This document shows positions 1 to 9,724 of a stretch of DNA of 64,000 bases, piece after piece. The translations under genes and the position numbers were made by a program. The DNA lies in assembly GCF_009755665.1 (NCBI RefSeq), contig NZ_CP046622.1, positions 1,426,001 through 1,490,000 on the forward strand. Reading direction: 5' to 3'. The notes below the pieces were generated by a model. It was not told the origin of the DNA and did not search any database. It saw only the letters and a list, made by a program, of their open reading frames with translations. The stretch comes from Variovorax paradoxus. GTDB lineage: Bacteria > Pseudomonadota > Gammaproteobacteria > Burkholderiales > Burkholderiaceae_C. The first letter of the stretch is position 1, and each line of letters opens with the position of its first letter.

Positions 1-7
1 CCGAAGC

Positions 8-235
8 ATGCAAATTGATCGCGAACTCGACACGCGGGGCCTGAACTGCCCGCTGCCCATTCTCAAGGCGAAGAAATCGCTCAACGACATGGCCAGCGGC
101 CAGTTGTTGAAGGTGGTGTCGACCGACCCCGGCTCGTTGCGCGACTTTCAGGCCTTTTCGCGGCAGACCGGCAATGAACTGGTCGAGCAGCAGACCGTCG
201 GCAGCGATTTCATCCACGTGCTGAAGCGGCGCTGA
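8..235 (+). CDS. TusA/SirA-family sulfurtransferase
   Basis: Small (75 aa) protein of the TusA family, which carries sulfur as a persulfide on one cysteine and passes it between partners in the cytoplasm, for instance towards tRNA thiolation or cofactor synthesis. The family signature Cys-Pro-x-Pro is at residues 14-17 (LNCPLPILK), in the usual place after the first strand, and the length is normal. The ATG lies only eight bases into the window, so its promoter and any operon partner are out of sight. It converges with galU, with a strong hairpin between them. Several TusA paralogues exist in this group, so the exact relay cannot be named. Confidence 0.85.
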   Translation: MQIDRELDTRGLNCPLPILKAKKSLNDMASGQLLKVVSTDPGSLRDFQAFSRQTGNELVEQQTVGSDFIHVLKRR

Positions 236-261
236 GCAGCAAAAAGCCGACCGGCAAAAGA

Positions 262-283
262 AAAGGGCCCCGTGGGGCCCTTT
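262..283. terminator. Bidirectional intrinsic terminator between tusA-like gene and galU
   Basis: A perfect inverted repeat with 10-base arms (AAAGGGCCCC / GGGGCCCTTT) around a GT loop lies between two converging genes. The outer A/T bases give a U-run on either strand, so it can stop transcripts from both sides. Seen directly in the sequence. Confidence 0.85.
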
Positions 284-289
284 CGTCTT

Positions 290-1180
290 TCAGAGCTCCA
301 GGCTCTTCAGGTATTCGCGGAACTGCCCGCCCACCTCCGGGTGCGCCAGCGCAAGCTCCACCGAAGCCTGCAGAAAGCCTTCCTTGCTGCCGCAGTCGTA
401 GCGGATGCCCTTGTAGGCATAGGCGTAGACCGATTCCTTCGTCATCAGCGACGCAATGCCGTCCGTGAGCTGGATCTCGCCGCCCGCGCCCTTGGGTTGG
501 TTGCGGATCTCGTCGAACACGCCGGGCGTGAGGATGTAGCGGCCCGCCACGCCGAGGCGCGAAGGTGCCTTGTCCGGCGACGGCTTCTCGATCATGCGGT
601 CGACCTTCACGAGATCGTCGCCGATGGATTCGCCCGCCACGATCCCGTAGCGCTTCACGTGCTCGAGCGGCACTTCCTGCACTGCCAGCACCGAGGCGCC
701 CAGCTTGCCGAAGGCGGCCGTCATCTGCGCGAGCACCGGTGCCCCGCCCACCGGGCCGACCATCAAGTCGTCGGCCAGCAGCACGGCAAAGGGTTCGTTG
801 CCGACCAGGTGTTCGGCGCACAGCACTGCGTGGCCAAGGCCCAGCATGCGCGGTTGGCGCACGTAGGAGCAGGTCATGTCGTCGGGCATGACCGACCGCG
901 CTATCTCGAGCAACGCGTGCTTGCCGCTGGCTTCGAGCTGGCTCTCGAGTTCGTACGCGGTGTCGTAGTGGTCTTCGATGGCACGTTTGTTTCGGCCAGT
1001 TACGAAAATCATGTCGCGAATGCCCGCCGCGTAGGCTTCCTCAACCGCGTACTGGATGAGTGGCTTGTCGACAACCGGCAGCATTTCCTTTGGCTGCGCC
1101 TTGGTGGCGGGCAGAAAGCGGGTGCCGAAACCTGCAACAGGAAATACGGCCTTGCGGATGCGTGTCGAGGGAGTGGGCAT
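290..1180 (-). CDS. galU: UTP--glucose-1-phosphate uridylyltransferase
   Basis: GalU makes UDP-glucose from UTP and glucose-1-phosphate in the cytoplasm, feeding lipopolysaccharide, exopolysaccharide and trehalose synthesis. The 296-residue protein has the full family length. The nucleotide-binding start is near residue 14 ([20 protein letters not shown]), followed by the typical VDKPLIQY segment and the product-side motif GEIQLTDGI. It lies about 107 bases downstream of valS on the same strand, so it could be read through from valS or use its own promoter in that gap. Its end meets the shared terminator with the TusA-like gene. Identification is secure. Confidence 0.96.
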   Translation of the reverse strand: MPTPSTRIRKAVFPVAGFGTRFLPATKAQPKEMLPVVDKPLIQYAVEEAYAAGIRDMIFVTGRNKRAIEDHYDTAYELESQLEASGKHALLEIARSVMPDDMTCSYVRQPRMLGLGHAVLCAEHLVGNEPFAVLLADDLMVGPVGGAPVLAQMTAAFGKLGASVLAVQEVPLEHVKRYGIVAGESIGDDLVKVDRMIEKPSPDKAPSRLGVAGRYILTPGVFDEIRNQPKGAGGEIQLTDGIASLMTKESVYAYAYKGIRYDCGSKEGFLQASVELALAHPEVGGQFREYLKSLEL

Positions 1181-1287
1181 GGACAGATTGGGCGTCGGTT
1201 CGTTCGGTTGAGGAAAAAGGTTTTACAGCCAATGGCGACCCAAAAAGCCGCCGTTGCCATGCTAAACCCAGGCCCGATCCATGTGTG

Positions 1288-4185
1288 TCAGCCGAGGCGC
1301 CTAAGCTGTTCGCCCAAACGTTCCAGCATGGCCGTGAAGTCAGCCAGACGTTTGCGTTCCTGCTCGATCACGGCGGGCGGTGCCTTAGCTACAAAGGCCT
1401 CATTTCCCAGCTTGCTGTTCACCTTGAGGATCTCGCCCTCGATGCGAGCAATTTCCTTGCCGATGCGGGCACGTTCGGCCGCTTTGTCGATTTCCATGTG
1501 CAGGCACAGGCGTGCCGAGCCGACCACGGCCACGGGCGCCGCTTCAGCCGCCGCAGACCACGAAGCCTCGTCGTCGAAGACCTTCACTTCCTTGAGCTTG
1601 GCCAGCGCCTGCAGCACCGGCGCCGCATCGCGCAGGAAAGCCGCGCCCTCGGCATCGTCGGCCACCGCATAAAGGGGCAGGCGCACCGCGGGCGACACGT
1701 TCATTTCGCCGCGCAGGGTTCGGCAAGCATCGACCAGCGCCTTCAGCCGCGCCACGTGCGCCTCGGCCGCCTCGTCGATCTTTTCGGGCTGGCTCTTGGG
1801 ATAGGCCGCCACCATGATCGATTCGCCCTCGCGTCCGGCCACGGGCGCGACCTTTTGCCAAAGCTCTTCGGTAATGAACGGAATCACCGGATGCGCAAGC
1901 CGCAGCAGCGCTTCGAGCGTGCGGATCAGCGTGCGGCGCGTGGCGCGCTTCTGCGAATCGTCGCCGGTCTGGATCTGCACCTTGGCAATTTCCAGGTACC
2001 AGTCGCAGAACTCGTCCCACGCAAACTGGTAGATGGCGTTGGCCACGTTGTCGAGCCGGTATTCCTCGAAGCCCTTGGCCACCTCTGCCTCGACGCGTTG
2101 CAGCTGCGAGGCGATCCAGAAGTCTGCGCGGCTGAACTTCAGGTAGCCGTGGGCCGGGCCGCCGACCGCGCACTCTTCCTTGGTGTGCTCGCGCAGGCCG
2201 CAATCCTGGCCCTCGCAATTCATCAGCACGAAGCGCGTGGCATTCCAGAGCTTGTTGCAGAAGTTGCGGTAGCCCTCGCAGCGCTTGCTGTCGAAGTTGA
2301 TGCTGCGCCCCAGCGACGCGAGCGACGCAAAGGTAAAGCGCAGCGCATCGGCGCCGAACGCCGGGATGCCATCCGGAAATTCTTTCTGCGTGTTCTTGCG
2401 CACCGCAGGCGCGGTCTCGGGCTTGCGCAGGCCCTGCGTACGCTTGTCGAGCAGTTCGGGCAGCGCAATGCCGTCGATCAGGTCCACCGGGTCGAGCACG
2501 TTGCCTTCGGACTTGCTCATCTTCTTGCCCTGCGCATCGCGCACCAGGCCGTGGATGTACACGTCCCTGAACGGCACCTTGCCGGTGAAGTGCTTGGTCA
2601 TCATGATCATCCGGGCGACCCAGAAGAAGATGATGTCGTAGCCCGTTACCAGCACGCTCGAAGGCAGGTACAGCTCCAGGTCCTTGGTCTTCTCGGGCCA
2701 GCCGAGCGAAGAGAAGGGCACCAGCGCCGACGAATACCAGGTGTCGAGCACGTCTTCGTCGCGGCGCAGTTTCTTGCCCGCTGCCTTGGCCTGTGCCTCC
2801 GCCTCGTCGTGCGCCACGTACACATTGCCTTCGTCGTCGTACCAGGCCGGAATCTGGTGGCCCCACCAGAGCTGGCGCGAAATGGTCCAGTCCTGGATGT
2901 TCTCCATCCAGTGGTTGTAGGTGTTGACCCAGTTCTCGGGCACGAAGCGCACCTCGCCGGTTTTCACCACATCGATGGCCTTCTGCGCGATGGACTGGCC
3001 GTCGGCTCCCGGACGGGTCATGGCCACGTACCACTGGTCGGTGAGCATCGGCTCGACGATGGCGCCCGAGCGCGCGCAGCGCGGCACCATCAGCTTGTGC
3101 TTCTTCACCTCGACCATGAGACCGAGCGCCTCCAGGTCGGCCACGATGGCCTTGCGCGCCACGAAGCGGTCCATGCCGCGGTATTTCTCGGGCGCGTTGT
3201 CGTTGATGGTCGCGTCGAGCGTCAGGATGCCGATCAGCTCGAGCTTGTGCCGCTGGCCCACGGCATAGTCGTTGTAGTCGTGCGCGGGCGTCACCTTGAC
3301 CACGCCGGTGCCGAATTCCTTGTCGACATAGTCGTCGGCAATGATGGGAATCAGCCGATCCACCAGCGGCAGCTTCACGCGCTGGCCGATCAGGTGCTTG
3401 TAGCGTTCGTCTTCGGGGTGAACCATCACGGCGGTGTCGCCCAGCATGGTTTCGGGGCGGGTGGTGGCCACGGTGAGCCTGCCGCTGCCGTCCTCGAGCG
3501 GATAGGCGATGTGCCAGAGCGAGCCGTCTTCTTCTTCGCTTTCGACTTCGAGATCGCTCACCGAGGTCTTGAGCACCGGGTCCCAGTTGCCCAGGCGCTT
3601 GCCGCGGTAGATCAGGCCTTCTTCATAGAGCGAGACGAAGGTTTGCGTGACCACCTTCGACAGGTCGTCGTCCATCGTGAAGTATTCGCGGCTCCAGTCG
3701 ACCGTGTCGCCCATGCGGCGCATCTGGCCGGTGATGGTGTTGCCGCTCTTTTCCTTCCACTCCCACACCTTGGCAACGAAGTTCTTGCGCGCCTCGGCGG
3801 GCGTGGGGCCCATGTCGTGGCGGCTGATCTTCTGCTCCTGCAACTGCCGCTCCACCACGATCTGCGTTGCAATGCCCGCATGGTCGGTGCCCGGCACCCA
3901 CAGCGTGTTGTCGCCCTTCATGCGGTGGTAGCGCGTGAGGCTGTCCATGATGGTCTGGTTGAACGCATGCCCCATGTGCAGCGTGCCCGTCACGTTGGGC
4001 GGCGGCAGCTGGATGGCGAAGGAATCGGCGCCTTCCTTGGGCTGCTGGGTGCCGCGGAAGCCTGCCTTGGCATAGCCGCGCTTTTCCCACTCCGGGCCCC
4101 AGTGCGCCTCAATGGCGGCGGGTTCGAACGATTTGGACAGGCTGTCCAGTCCAGGTTGGGCGGTGGGAGTGGTGGATTCGCTCAT
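1288..4185 (-). CDS. valS: Valyl-tRNA synthetase
   Basis: Class I aminoacyl-tRNA synthetase charging tRNA-Val with valine in the cytoplasm, with an editing domain that clears mischarged threonine. About 965 residues, full length. The HIGH-type signature appears near the N terminus ([13 protein letters not shown]) and the KMSKS loop in the second half (KKMSKSEGN); a C-terminal coiled-coil arm ends the protein. I place the start at the ATG giving MSESTTP. A GTG seven codons upstream is possible but sits inside a hairpin. Neither start has a recognisable Shine-Dalgarno sequence, which is unusual for such a gene. galU follows downstream. Confidence 0.95.
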   Translation of the reverse strand: MSESTTPTAQPGLDSLSKSFEPAAIEAHWGPEWEKRGYAKAGFRGTQQPKEGADSFAIQLPPPNVTGTLHMGHAFNQTIMDSLTRYHRMKGDNTLWVPGTDHAGIATQIVVERQLQEQKISRHDMGPTPAEARKNFVAKVWEWKEKSGNTITGQMRRMGDTVDWSREYFTMDDDLSKVVTQTFVSLYEEGLIYRGKRLGNWDPVLKTSVSDLEVESEEEDGSLWHIAYPLEDGSGRLTVATTRPETMLGDTAVMVHPEDERYKHLIGQRVKLPLVDRLIPIIADDYVDKEFGTGVVKVTPAHDYNDYAVGQRHKLELIGILTLDATINDNAPEKYRGMDRFVARKAIVADLEALGLMVEVKKHKLMVPRCARSGAIVEPMLTDQWYVAMTRPGADGQSIAQKAIDVVKTGEVRFVPENWVNTYNHWMENIQDWTISRQLWWGHQIPAWYDDEGNVYVAHDEAEAQAKAAGKKLRRDEDVLDTWYSSALVPFSSLGWPEKTKDLELYLPSSVLVTGYDIIFFWVARMIMMTKHFTGKVPFRDVYIHGLVRDAQGKKMSKSEGNVLDPVDLIDGIALPELLDKRTQGLRKPETAPAVRKNTQKEFPDGIPAFGADALRFTFASLASLGRSINFDSKRCEGYRNFCNKLWNATRFVLMNCEGQDCGLREHTKEECAVGGPAHGYLKFSRADFWIASQLQRVEAEVAKGFEEYRLDNVANAIYQFAWDEFCDWYLEIAKVQIQTGDDSQKRATRRTLIRTLEALLRLAHPVIPFITEELWQKVAPVAGREGESIMVAAYPKSQPEKIDEAAEAHVARLKALVDACRTLRGEMNVSPAVRLPLYAVADDAEGAAFLRDAAPVLQALAKLKEVKVFDDEASWSAAAEAAPVAVVGSARLCLHMEIDKAAERARIGKEIARIEGEILKVNSKLGNEAFVAKAPPAVIEQERKRLADFTAMLERLGEQLRRLG

Positions 4186-4196
4186 GGGGAGAATGC

Positions 4197-4219
4197 AAAA
4201 CGGCACCCGCGGGTGCCGT
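4197..4219 (-). promoter_or_regulatory. Hairpin with short U-run in the valS leader
   Basis: A 20-base perfect palindrome (arm ACGGCACCC, centre GC) occupies 4200-4219. On the valS strand it is followed by TTTTGCATT and, 14 bases after the hairpin, by the valS ATG. It looks like a weak intrinsic terminator or an attenuator-like fold in the 5' leader, or a terminator of older minus-strand transcription. No leader peptide rich in valine codons was found, so a regulatory role is only inferred. Confidence 0.4.
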
Positions 4220-4293
4220 CGGTCACAGGGTGGGAATGGCGGTGATTTTACCGGGGAGGTACCCCGTCATCGGCGCGCCCGATAATTCCGCGA

Positions 4294-5076
4294 ATGCTGT
4301 TTCTGCTCTCCCCTGCGAAGTCGCTCGACTACGACACGCCAGTTCCCGATGAAATCCCCTCCACCAAACCCCATTTCGAGGCCCCCCGCGGCCCTTCGGC
4401 CGAACTGATCAAGCTGCTGCGCGAGAAGTCGCCGCAGCAGATCTCGGAGCTCATGCACCTGTCGGACAAGCTCTCCACCCTCAACGTGGCCCGCTACCAC
4501 GCCTGGGCCGGCAAAAGCACGCCGAAGAACGCCCGCCAGGCCGCATTCGCGTTCGATGGCGATGTGTACGGAGGCCTCGATGCCCGGACGCTCACGCCCG
4601 CGCAGCTGGAGTGGGCGCAGGAGCATGTCTGCATCCTGAGCGGCCTCTACGGCCTGCTGCGCCCACTCGACCTGCTGCAGCCCTACCGGCTCGAGATGGG
4701 CACGCCGCTTGCCAACAAGCATGGCAAGGACCTGTATGCCTTCTGGGGCTCGCGCATTGCAGAGCACTTGAATGAGCGCCTGGCGGCGGACCGCACGCCC
4801 GTGGTGGTCAACGTCGCCTCGCAGGAATACTTCCGGTCGGTCGACCTGAAGGTGCTCAAGGCCCGCGTGGTCGAATGCGTGTTCGAGGAATGGAAGGGCG
4901 ACCGGTACAAGATCGTGAGCTTCTACGCCAAGCGTGCCCGCGGCCTGCTTGCACGCTGGGCGGTGCTGCACAAGGCGGCCACGCCCAAGGCGCTGGAAAA
5001 ATTCGATCTCGAAGGTTATGGTTTCGATGCCGAGGCTTCGACGGCCCAAAGGCTTGTGTTCAGAAGGAAGACTTGA
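4294..5076 (+). CDS. yaaA: Peroxide stress protein YaaA (DUF328)
   Basis: Cytoplasmic YaaA protein, known in E. coli to limit damage during hydrogen peroxide stress by lowering unincorporated iron; it binds DNA in vitro. The 260-residue length and the family segments LLSPAKSLDY at the N terminus, SGLYGLLRPLDL in the middle and VNVASQEYF are all present. It opens a four-gene run in which the next gene starts one base after its stop. The neighbouring iron(II)-dependent dioxygenase makes an iron-related theme plausible, but that is inference. Confidence 0.93.
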   Translation: MLFLLSPAKSLDYDTPVPDEIPSTKPHFEAPRGPSAELIKLLREKSPQQISELMHLSDKLSTLNVARYHAWAGKSTPKNARQAAFAFDGDVYGGLDARTLTPAQLEWAQEHVCILSGLYGLLRPLDLLQPYRLEMGTPLANKHGKDLYAFWGSRIAEHLNERLAADRTPVVVNVASQEYFRSVDLKVLKARVVECVFEEWKGDRYKIVSFYAKRARGLLARWAVLHKAATPKALEKFDLEGYGFDAEASTAQRLVFRRKT

Positions 5077-5077
5077 A

Positions 5078-5917
5078 ATGTCACAGGCGATCAGTCCCGA
5101 GCTGAGGGAATGGCTGGTGTCGCAGCTCGCGGCGGGGCATTCGGTGCCCGCGCTGCGCGCCTCGATGCGCGCGGCCGGCTGGCAGGACGCTGCCACCGAC
5201 CTCGCGCTGGCGCAGCTCGAAGCCGGGTTCCCCCATGTCGAAGCTGCCAAGCCGCGCCGCACCGACATGCCCGGCCCCAATCTGGACGGTGCGCCGCTCT
5301 ACATAGACGCCGGCGACCGCCGCGTTCAGGTGCTGCACACCATGCAGCATCCGCGCGTGGTCGTCTTCGGCAACCTCTTGTCGCCGGAAGAGTGCGAAGG
5401 CCTGATTGCGGCCGCGCGGGTGCGGCTCGCGCGCTCACTCACGGTCGAAACACGCACCGGCGGCGAGGTGCTGAACGTCGACCGCACCAGCGACGGCATG
5501 TTCTTCGAGCGCGGTGAAAACGAAATCGTCGCGCGCCTGGAGCAGCGCATTGCCGTGCTGCTCCGCTGGCCGGTGGAGTTTGGCGAGGGACTGCAGATCC
5601 TGCGCTACGCACCCGGCGCGCAGTACCGACCGCACTACGACTACTTCGACCCTGGCGAGCCGGGCACGCCCACCATCCTCAAGCGCGGCGGGCAGCGCGT
5701 GGCCACGCTGGTCATGTACCTGCAGGAGCCCGAGCAGGGCGGCGCCACCACCTTCCCCGATGTCGGCCTGGAAGTGGCGCCCGTGCGCGGCACCGGCGTG
5801 TTCTTCAGCTACGACGAGCCCGACCCCGCCACCCGCACGCTGCACGGTGGCGCACCGGTGCTCGCGGGCGAGAAGTGGGTGGCCACCAAGTGGCTGCGCG
5901 AACGCGAATTCAAATAA
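5078..5917 (+). CDS. 2-oxoglutarate/Fe(II) dioxygenase, prolyl 4-hydroxylase type
   Basis: Iron(II)- and 2-oxoglutarate-dependent dioxygenase with the prolyl 4-hydroxylase alpha-subunit fold (279 aa). The metal triad reads H186-x-D188 (YRPHYDYFDP) and H256 (TLHGGAP), with the 2-oxoglutarate-binding lysine at 266 (GEKW), so it should be active. An N-terminal segment of about 70 residues looks like a helical add-on. The start chosen is the ATG two bases after the yaaA stop, giving MSQAISPEL; upstream in-frame starts would overlap yaaA. Substrate unknown: bacterial members hydroxylate proline in proteins such as EF-Tu or small molecules. Confidence 0.88.
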   Translation: MSQAISPELREWLVSQLAAGHSVPALRASMRAAGWQDAATDLALAQLEAGFPHVEAAKPRRTDMPGPNLDGAPLYIDAGDRRVQVLHTMQHPRVVVFGNLLSPEECEGLIAAARVRLARSLTVETRTGGEVLNVDRTSDGMFFERGENEIVARLEQRIAVLLRWPVEFGEGLQILRYAPGAQYRPHYDYFDPGEPGTPTILKRGGQRVATLVMYLQEPEQGGATTFPDVGLEVAPVRGTGVFFSYDEPDPATRTLHGGAPVLAGEKWVATKWLREREFK

Positions 5918-5926
5918 AACGAACCC

Positions 5927-6826
5927 ATGAAGCTCCAAGCCAACGGATTGCAGATCGAGGTCGAGGACACCGGCGGCGAAGGGCGCCCCGTCGCATTGCT
6001 CATCATGGGCCTGGGCATGCAGCTCGTCGGCTGGCCTCAGCCTTTTGTGCAGGGGCTGGTGGATGCGGGCTTTCGCGTGGTGCGCCACGACAACCGTGAC
6101 ATCGGCTTGAGCCAGGGCTTCGATCATGCGGGCACCGGCAACATCGTGTGGGAAAGCATTCGCCAGCGCCTTGGCCTGCAGGTGCGCTCGGCCTACACCC
6201 TGCAAGACATGGCGCGCGATTCGCTCGGCGTGCTCGACGCGCTCGGCATCAAGCATGCGCACGTCATCGGCGCCTCGATGGGCGGCATGATCGCGCAGCA
6301 CTTGGCCGCCGACGCGCCTGAGCGCGTGACCAGCCTCGTGAGCATCATGAGCTCGAGCGGCGCGCGCGGCCTGCCGGGGCCCCGGAGCGACGTGGCCGCC
6401 ATGCTGCTGCGCCGTCCGCTGGGCGGCGGCGAGGCCGAACTGGTGGCGCACAGCATCAAGCTGCTCAGGCTCATCCAGAGCCCCGCCTACCCGCAAAGCA
6501 CCGAAGAGCTGGCCGAGCGCCTTACCTTCAGCATGCGACGCGCCTACCGCCCGGCCGGCATGTTCCGCCAGATGCTCGCCATTGGCGCCGATTCGCGCCG
6601 GCCCGAAGTGCTGCCGCGCATCAAATGCCCGACGCTGGTGCTGCACGGTGAAGCCGATGCGCTGGTGCCCATGGTCTGCGGGCAAGACACCGCCAAGCGC
6701 ATTCCCGGCTCGAAATTCATCAGCATTCCCGGCATGGGCCACGACCTGCCGCCCGAGGTGTGCGCCATCCTCGTCAATCACATCGCCCCGTTCCTGCACG
6801 CGGCCGAAGAACACCACAAGCCATGA
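5927..6826 (+). CDS. Alpha/beta hydrolase
   Basis: Serine hydrolase of the alpha/beta fold (299 aa), an esterase or lactonase of unknown substrate. The nucleophile elbow GASMGG places the catalytic serine at about residue 117; the oxyanion strand is [10 protein letters not shown]; a late Asp (GEADALV) and His (GMGHDLP) complete a credible triad. It begins 9 bases after the dioxygenase and its stop overlaps the queF start (ATGA), so the genes are probably co-translated. Nothing in the sequence links it to queuosine chemistry; the pairing may simply be operonic. Confidence 0.87.
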   Translation: MKLQANGLQIEVEDTGGEGRPVALLIMGLGMQLVGWPQPFVQGLVDAGFRVVRHDNRDIGLSQGFDHAGTGNIVWESIRQRLGLQVRSAYTLQDMARDSLGVLDALGIKHAHVIGASMGGMIAQHLAADAPERVTSLVSIMSSSGARGLPGPRSDVAAMLLRRPLGGGEAELVAHSIKLLRLIQSPAYPQSTEELAERLTFSMRRAYRPAGMFRQMLAIGADSRRPEVLPRIKCPTLVLHGEADALVPMVCGQDTAKRIPGSKFISIPGMGHDLPPEVCAILVNHIAPFLHAAEEHHKP

Positions 6827-7710
6827 GCCTGGACAACACTCCCCCCAACCCGAGCGCAAACCCGAACACGCCCGAGCAGTCGCAGCTGGGCCGCGCCTCG
6901 GCCTATGCGGACAAGTACGACCCCTCGCTGCTTTTTCCGATTGCGCGCGCCACCCAGCGCGAATCCATGGGCATTGCCGCCGGCGCGCTGCCTTTCTTCG
7001 GCGCCGACCTCTGGACCGCGTTCGAAGTGAGCTGGCTCAACCTGCGCGGCAAGCCGCAGCTGGCCATCGCGCACTTCACCATTCCGTGCGAAACGCCCAA
7101 CATCATCGAGAGCAAGTCGTTCAAGCTGTACCTCAACAGCTTCAACAGCACCGCTTTTGCAAGCATCGATGCCGTGCGCGACCGCATGCGCACCGACCTG
7201 GCCGAGGCGCTCTGGCGCGGCAGCGACCAATCCGCCGGCATTGGCGTGAAGCTGCTCGCGCCAGACATGTTCGACCGCGAGCCGGTGCATGAACTCGACG
7301 GGCTCGACCTCGACCGGCTCGACATCGAGTGCACCCACTACCAGCCCGCACCCGAGCTGCTGTCGAGCGATTCAACCCAGCCGCCGGTGAACGAAACGCT
7401 CACCAGCCGCCTGCTCAAGAGCAATTGCCTCGTTACCGGCCAGCCCGACTGGGGCAGTGTGCAGATCCGCTACAGCGGCCCTGCCATCGACCAGGCCGGC
7501 CTGCTGGCGTACATCGTGAGCTTTCGCAACCACAACGAGTTTCACGAGCCATGCGCCGAGCGCATCTTCACGGACATCTGGACCCGCTGCAAACCGAACA
7601 AGCTTGCGGTGTATGCGCGCTACACGCGGCGCGGCGGGCTCGACATCAATCCGTTTCGCACCAGCTGGCCGCAGGCGCTGCCGCCAAACATCCGCACCGC
7701 GCGGCAATAA
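6823..7710 (+). CDS. queF: NADPH-dependent 7-cyano-7-deazaguanine reductase QueF
   Basis: Reduces preQ0 to preQ1 with NADPH in queuosine tRNA modification. This is the long, E. coli-type QueF with two tunnelling-fold halves (295 aa). The catalytic cysteine is residue 202 and the acid Asp 209 ([13 protein letters not shown]); the substrate-binding [12 protein letters not shown] motif is in the first half. The start is the ATG overlapping the previous stop by four bases, which gives MSLDNT. No preQ1 riboswitch is visible upstream, and no other queuosine genes lie in the window. Confidence 0.95.
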   Translation: MSLDNTPPNPSANPNTPEQSQLGRASAYADKYDPSLLFPIARATQRESMGIAAGALPFFGADLWTAFEVSWLNLRGKPQLAIAHFTIPCETPNIIESKSFKLYLNSFNSTAFASIDAVRDRMRTDLAEALWRGSDQSAGIGVKLLAPDMFDREPVHELDGLDLDRLDIECTHYQPAPELLSSDSTQPPVNETLTSRLLKSNCLVTGQPDWGSVQIRYSGPAIDQAGLLAYIVSFRNHNEFHEPCAERIFTDIWTRCKPNKLAVYARYTRRGGLDINPFRTSWPQALPPNIRTARQ

Positions 7711-7738
7711 CGAAGCGGGCGCCGCCGAAGCCCCTCTT

Positions 7739-7810
7739 CGGAAATCCGGAACTCGCCAGCCGGCCCCTGTGGCATTCTGGAACTGCCCGTGAACTGCGGG
7801 CGGATTTCCG
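7739..7810. repeat. 10-bp inverted repeat around the queF/SDR spacer
   Basis: CGGAAATCCG at 7739-7748 is perfectly complementary to CGGATTTCCG at 7801-7810, and a shorter GCCCG/CGGGC pair lies inside. The right arm ends 12 bases before the ATG of the next gene. It could be a folded queF 3' end or a regulator-binding pair; there is no U-run. Confidence 0.35.
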
Positions 7811-7822
7811 GAGCAGACACAC

Positions 7823-8728
7823 ATGGTTGAAGGAAAAGTGGTCGTCGTGACTGGCGCGGGCGGTGGAATCGGGCGCGACATTGCGCTGGCAATGGCGAAG
7901 AGCGGCGCCAAGGTGGTGGTCAACGACATCGGCGCCGCGCTCGATGGCGCGGGCGGCAGCGCCGGCCCCGCGCAGCAGGTGGTCGACGAAATCCGTGCCG
8001 CCGGCGGCCAGGCCGTGCCCAACACCGACAGCGTGGCCGAAGCGGCCAGTGCAGCACGCATTGTCGAATGCGCGGTCGAGAGCTTCGGCCGCGTCGATGC
8101 CGTGGTCAACAACGCCGGCATCCTGCGCGACCGCTTCTTCCACAAGATGTCGGTCGACGAATGGGACGCGGTAATCAAAGTGCACCTCTACGGCGCCTAC
8201 TACGTGAGCCGCGCGGCCGCAACGCACTTCAAGGAGCAGAACTCGGGCGCCATGGTGCACATGACCTCGACCTCGGGCCTCATCGGCAACTACGGCCAGG
8301 CCAACTACGCGGCGGCCAAGCTCGGCATCGCGGCGTTGTCGAAGTCCATTGCCCTCGACATGCTCAAGTTCAACGTGCGTTCCAACTGCATCGCGCCCTT
8401 CGCATGGAGCCGCATGATCGGCGCCATTCCCACCGACACCGACGAGCAGCGCGCCCGCGTCGACAAGATCAAGCAGATGACGCCCGCCAAGGTGGCGCCG
8501 CTTGCGGTGTACCTTGCCAGCGATGCGGCCGGTGCGGTCAACGGCCAGATATTTGCGGTGCGCAACAACGAGATCTCGCTCATCAGCCAGCCGCGGCCGG
8601 TGCGCTCCATTCACCGTTCCGAAGGCTGGACGCCCGAGAGCATTGCCGAGCATGCCATGCCCGCCATGCGTGCGAGCTTTTTCCCGCTGGACCGCTCGGC
8701 GGACGTGTTCAGCTGGGACCCGGTCTGA
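7823..8728 (+). CDS. SDR-family dehydrogenase (beta-oxidation type)
   Basis: Short-chain dehydrogenase/reductase (301 aa) with the NAD(P)-binding glycine motif near residue 10 (TGAGGGIG), the NNAG motif and an active-site Tyr-x-x-x-Lys in NYAAAKLG. The extended C terminus and overall pattern match SDRs similar to the 3-hydroxyacyl-CoA dehydrogenase part of peroxisomal multifunctional enzymes. It is followed by a LysR regulator, and acyl-CoA dehydrogenases and a CoA ligase lie within 9 kb, so a role in oxidising a hydroxyacyl-CoA intermediate is plausible. The actual substrate is not visible. Confidence 0.88.
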   Translation: MVEGKVVVVTGAGGGIGRDIALAMAKSGAKVVVNDIGAALDGAGGSAGPAQQVVDEIRAAGGQAVPNTDSVAEAASAARIVECAVESFGRVDAVVNNAGILRDRFFHKMSVDEWDAVIKVHLYGAYYVSRAAATHFKEQNSGAMVHMTSTSGLIGNYGQANYAAAKLGIAALSKSIALDMLKFNVRSNCIAPFAWSRMIGAIPTDTDEQRARVDKIKQMTPAKVAPLAVYLASDAAGAVNGQIFAVRNNEISLISQPRPVRSIHRSEGWTPESIAEHAMPAMRASFFPLDRSADVFSWDPV

Positions 8729-8807
8729 GGTCAAACCCCGAAAAGGGCGCGTACAGCGCCATTCGGCCGACAATGCACGCTTCTTTCCTTCTTCGCGCGC
8801 TTGTCCG

Positions 8808-9698
8808 GTGAACCTGCATTTCGACCTGTTCGACCTGAAACTGTTCGTCTACGTGGCGGACGCGCGCAGCCTCACCCGCGGCGCCGAGAAAGCCTGCATC
8901 TCGCTCGCGGCGGCCTCCACGCGCATCAAGCAGATGGAAGAAGCCGTGGGCGGCAAGCTGCTGCACCGCAGCGCGCAGGGCGTGAGCCTCACGGCCGCGG
9001 GGCAGGCGGTGCTCTATCACGCCAAGCGCGTGATGCAGCAGATGGAGCACCTGCGCTGCGACATGCAGGACTTCGGCAAGGGCATCAAGGGCCATGTGCG
9101 CGTGTTCGCCAACACCACTTCAATTACCGAATACCTGCCGCAAAAGCTCGCGGGTTTTCTCACGCAGCATCCGGCCGTGCAGGTCGACCTGCGTGAATAC
9201 CTGAGCGAAGAAATCGTGCGCGCCGTGGCCGATGGCGAGGCCGACATCGGCATTCTGGCGGGCGATGTGCACACCGGAGAATTCGACGCGCGTCCCTTCG
9301 GCAGCAATCAGCTCGTGCTGGTGGTGCCCGAGACGCATCACCTGGCAGGGGCTTCTTCGGTGGCCTTTGCCGACACGCTCGACGAGCAGCATGTGGGCTT
9401 GCACCACGGCAGCGCCATCCACCGCTTTCTGCAGCGCCGTGCCGAGCTGGCCGGCCGCGGCTTCAACCCGCGCATCCAGGTCAGCAGCTTCGAGGCCATC
9501 TGCCTGATGATCGAGGCGGGCGTGGGCGTCGGCGTGCTGCCGGCCTCGTCGGCGCAGCGGCTGTCGATGGCGATGCGGATCTCGACGGTGGCCCTCAGCG
9601 ATGCATGGGCGGAGCGAGAACTCAAGTTGATTGCACGCGACCGCGAGCAGCTGCCGGCTTCGGCGCGCGAGCTGTTCGATCACCTCGTCGCGCCTTAG
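8808..9698 (+). CDS. LysR-family transcriptional regulator
   Basis: LysR-type regulator (296 aa): N-terminal winged helix-turn-helix, here beginning VNLHFDLFDLKLF with the recognition helix around residues 20-45 (LTRGAEKACISLAAASTRIK), then a periplasmic-binding-protein-like effector domain. I chose the GTG at 8808, because longer in-frame starts would run far into the SDR gene. It sits between the SDR and the divergent catabolic genes, so it is the best candidate regulator of this cluster. Ligand unknown. Confidence 0.88.
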   Translation: MNLHFDLFDLKLFVYVADARSLTRGAEKACISLAAASTRIKQMEEAVGGKLLHRSAQGVSLTAAGQAVLYHAKRVMQQMEHLRCDMQDFGKGIKGHVRVFANTTSITEYLPQKLAGFLTQHPAVQVDLREYLSEEIVRAVADGEADIGILAGDVHTGEFDARPFGSNQLVLVVPETHHLAGASSVAFADTLDEQHVGLHHGSAIHRFLQRRAELAGRGFNPRIQVSSFEAICLMIEAGVGVGVLPASSAQRLSMAMRISTVALSDAWAERELKLIARDREQLPASARELFDHLVAP

Positions 9699-9724
9699 CT
9701 GGCGCTAGCACCTTGCCGCTGGCT

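Noticed and set aside
1060..4245. Very long open frame (about 1,060 codons) on the plus strand opposite valS
   Set aside because: It mirrors valS exactly, is rich in His, Arg and Ala as antisense frames of high-GC genes are, and contains no recognisable domain; valS is certain.
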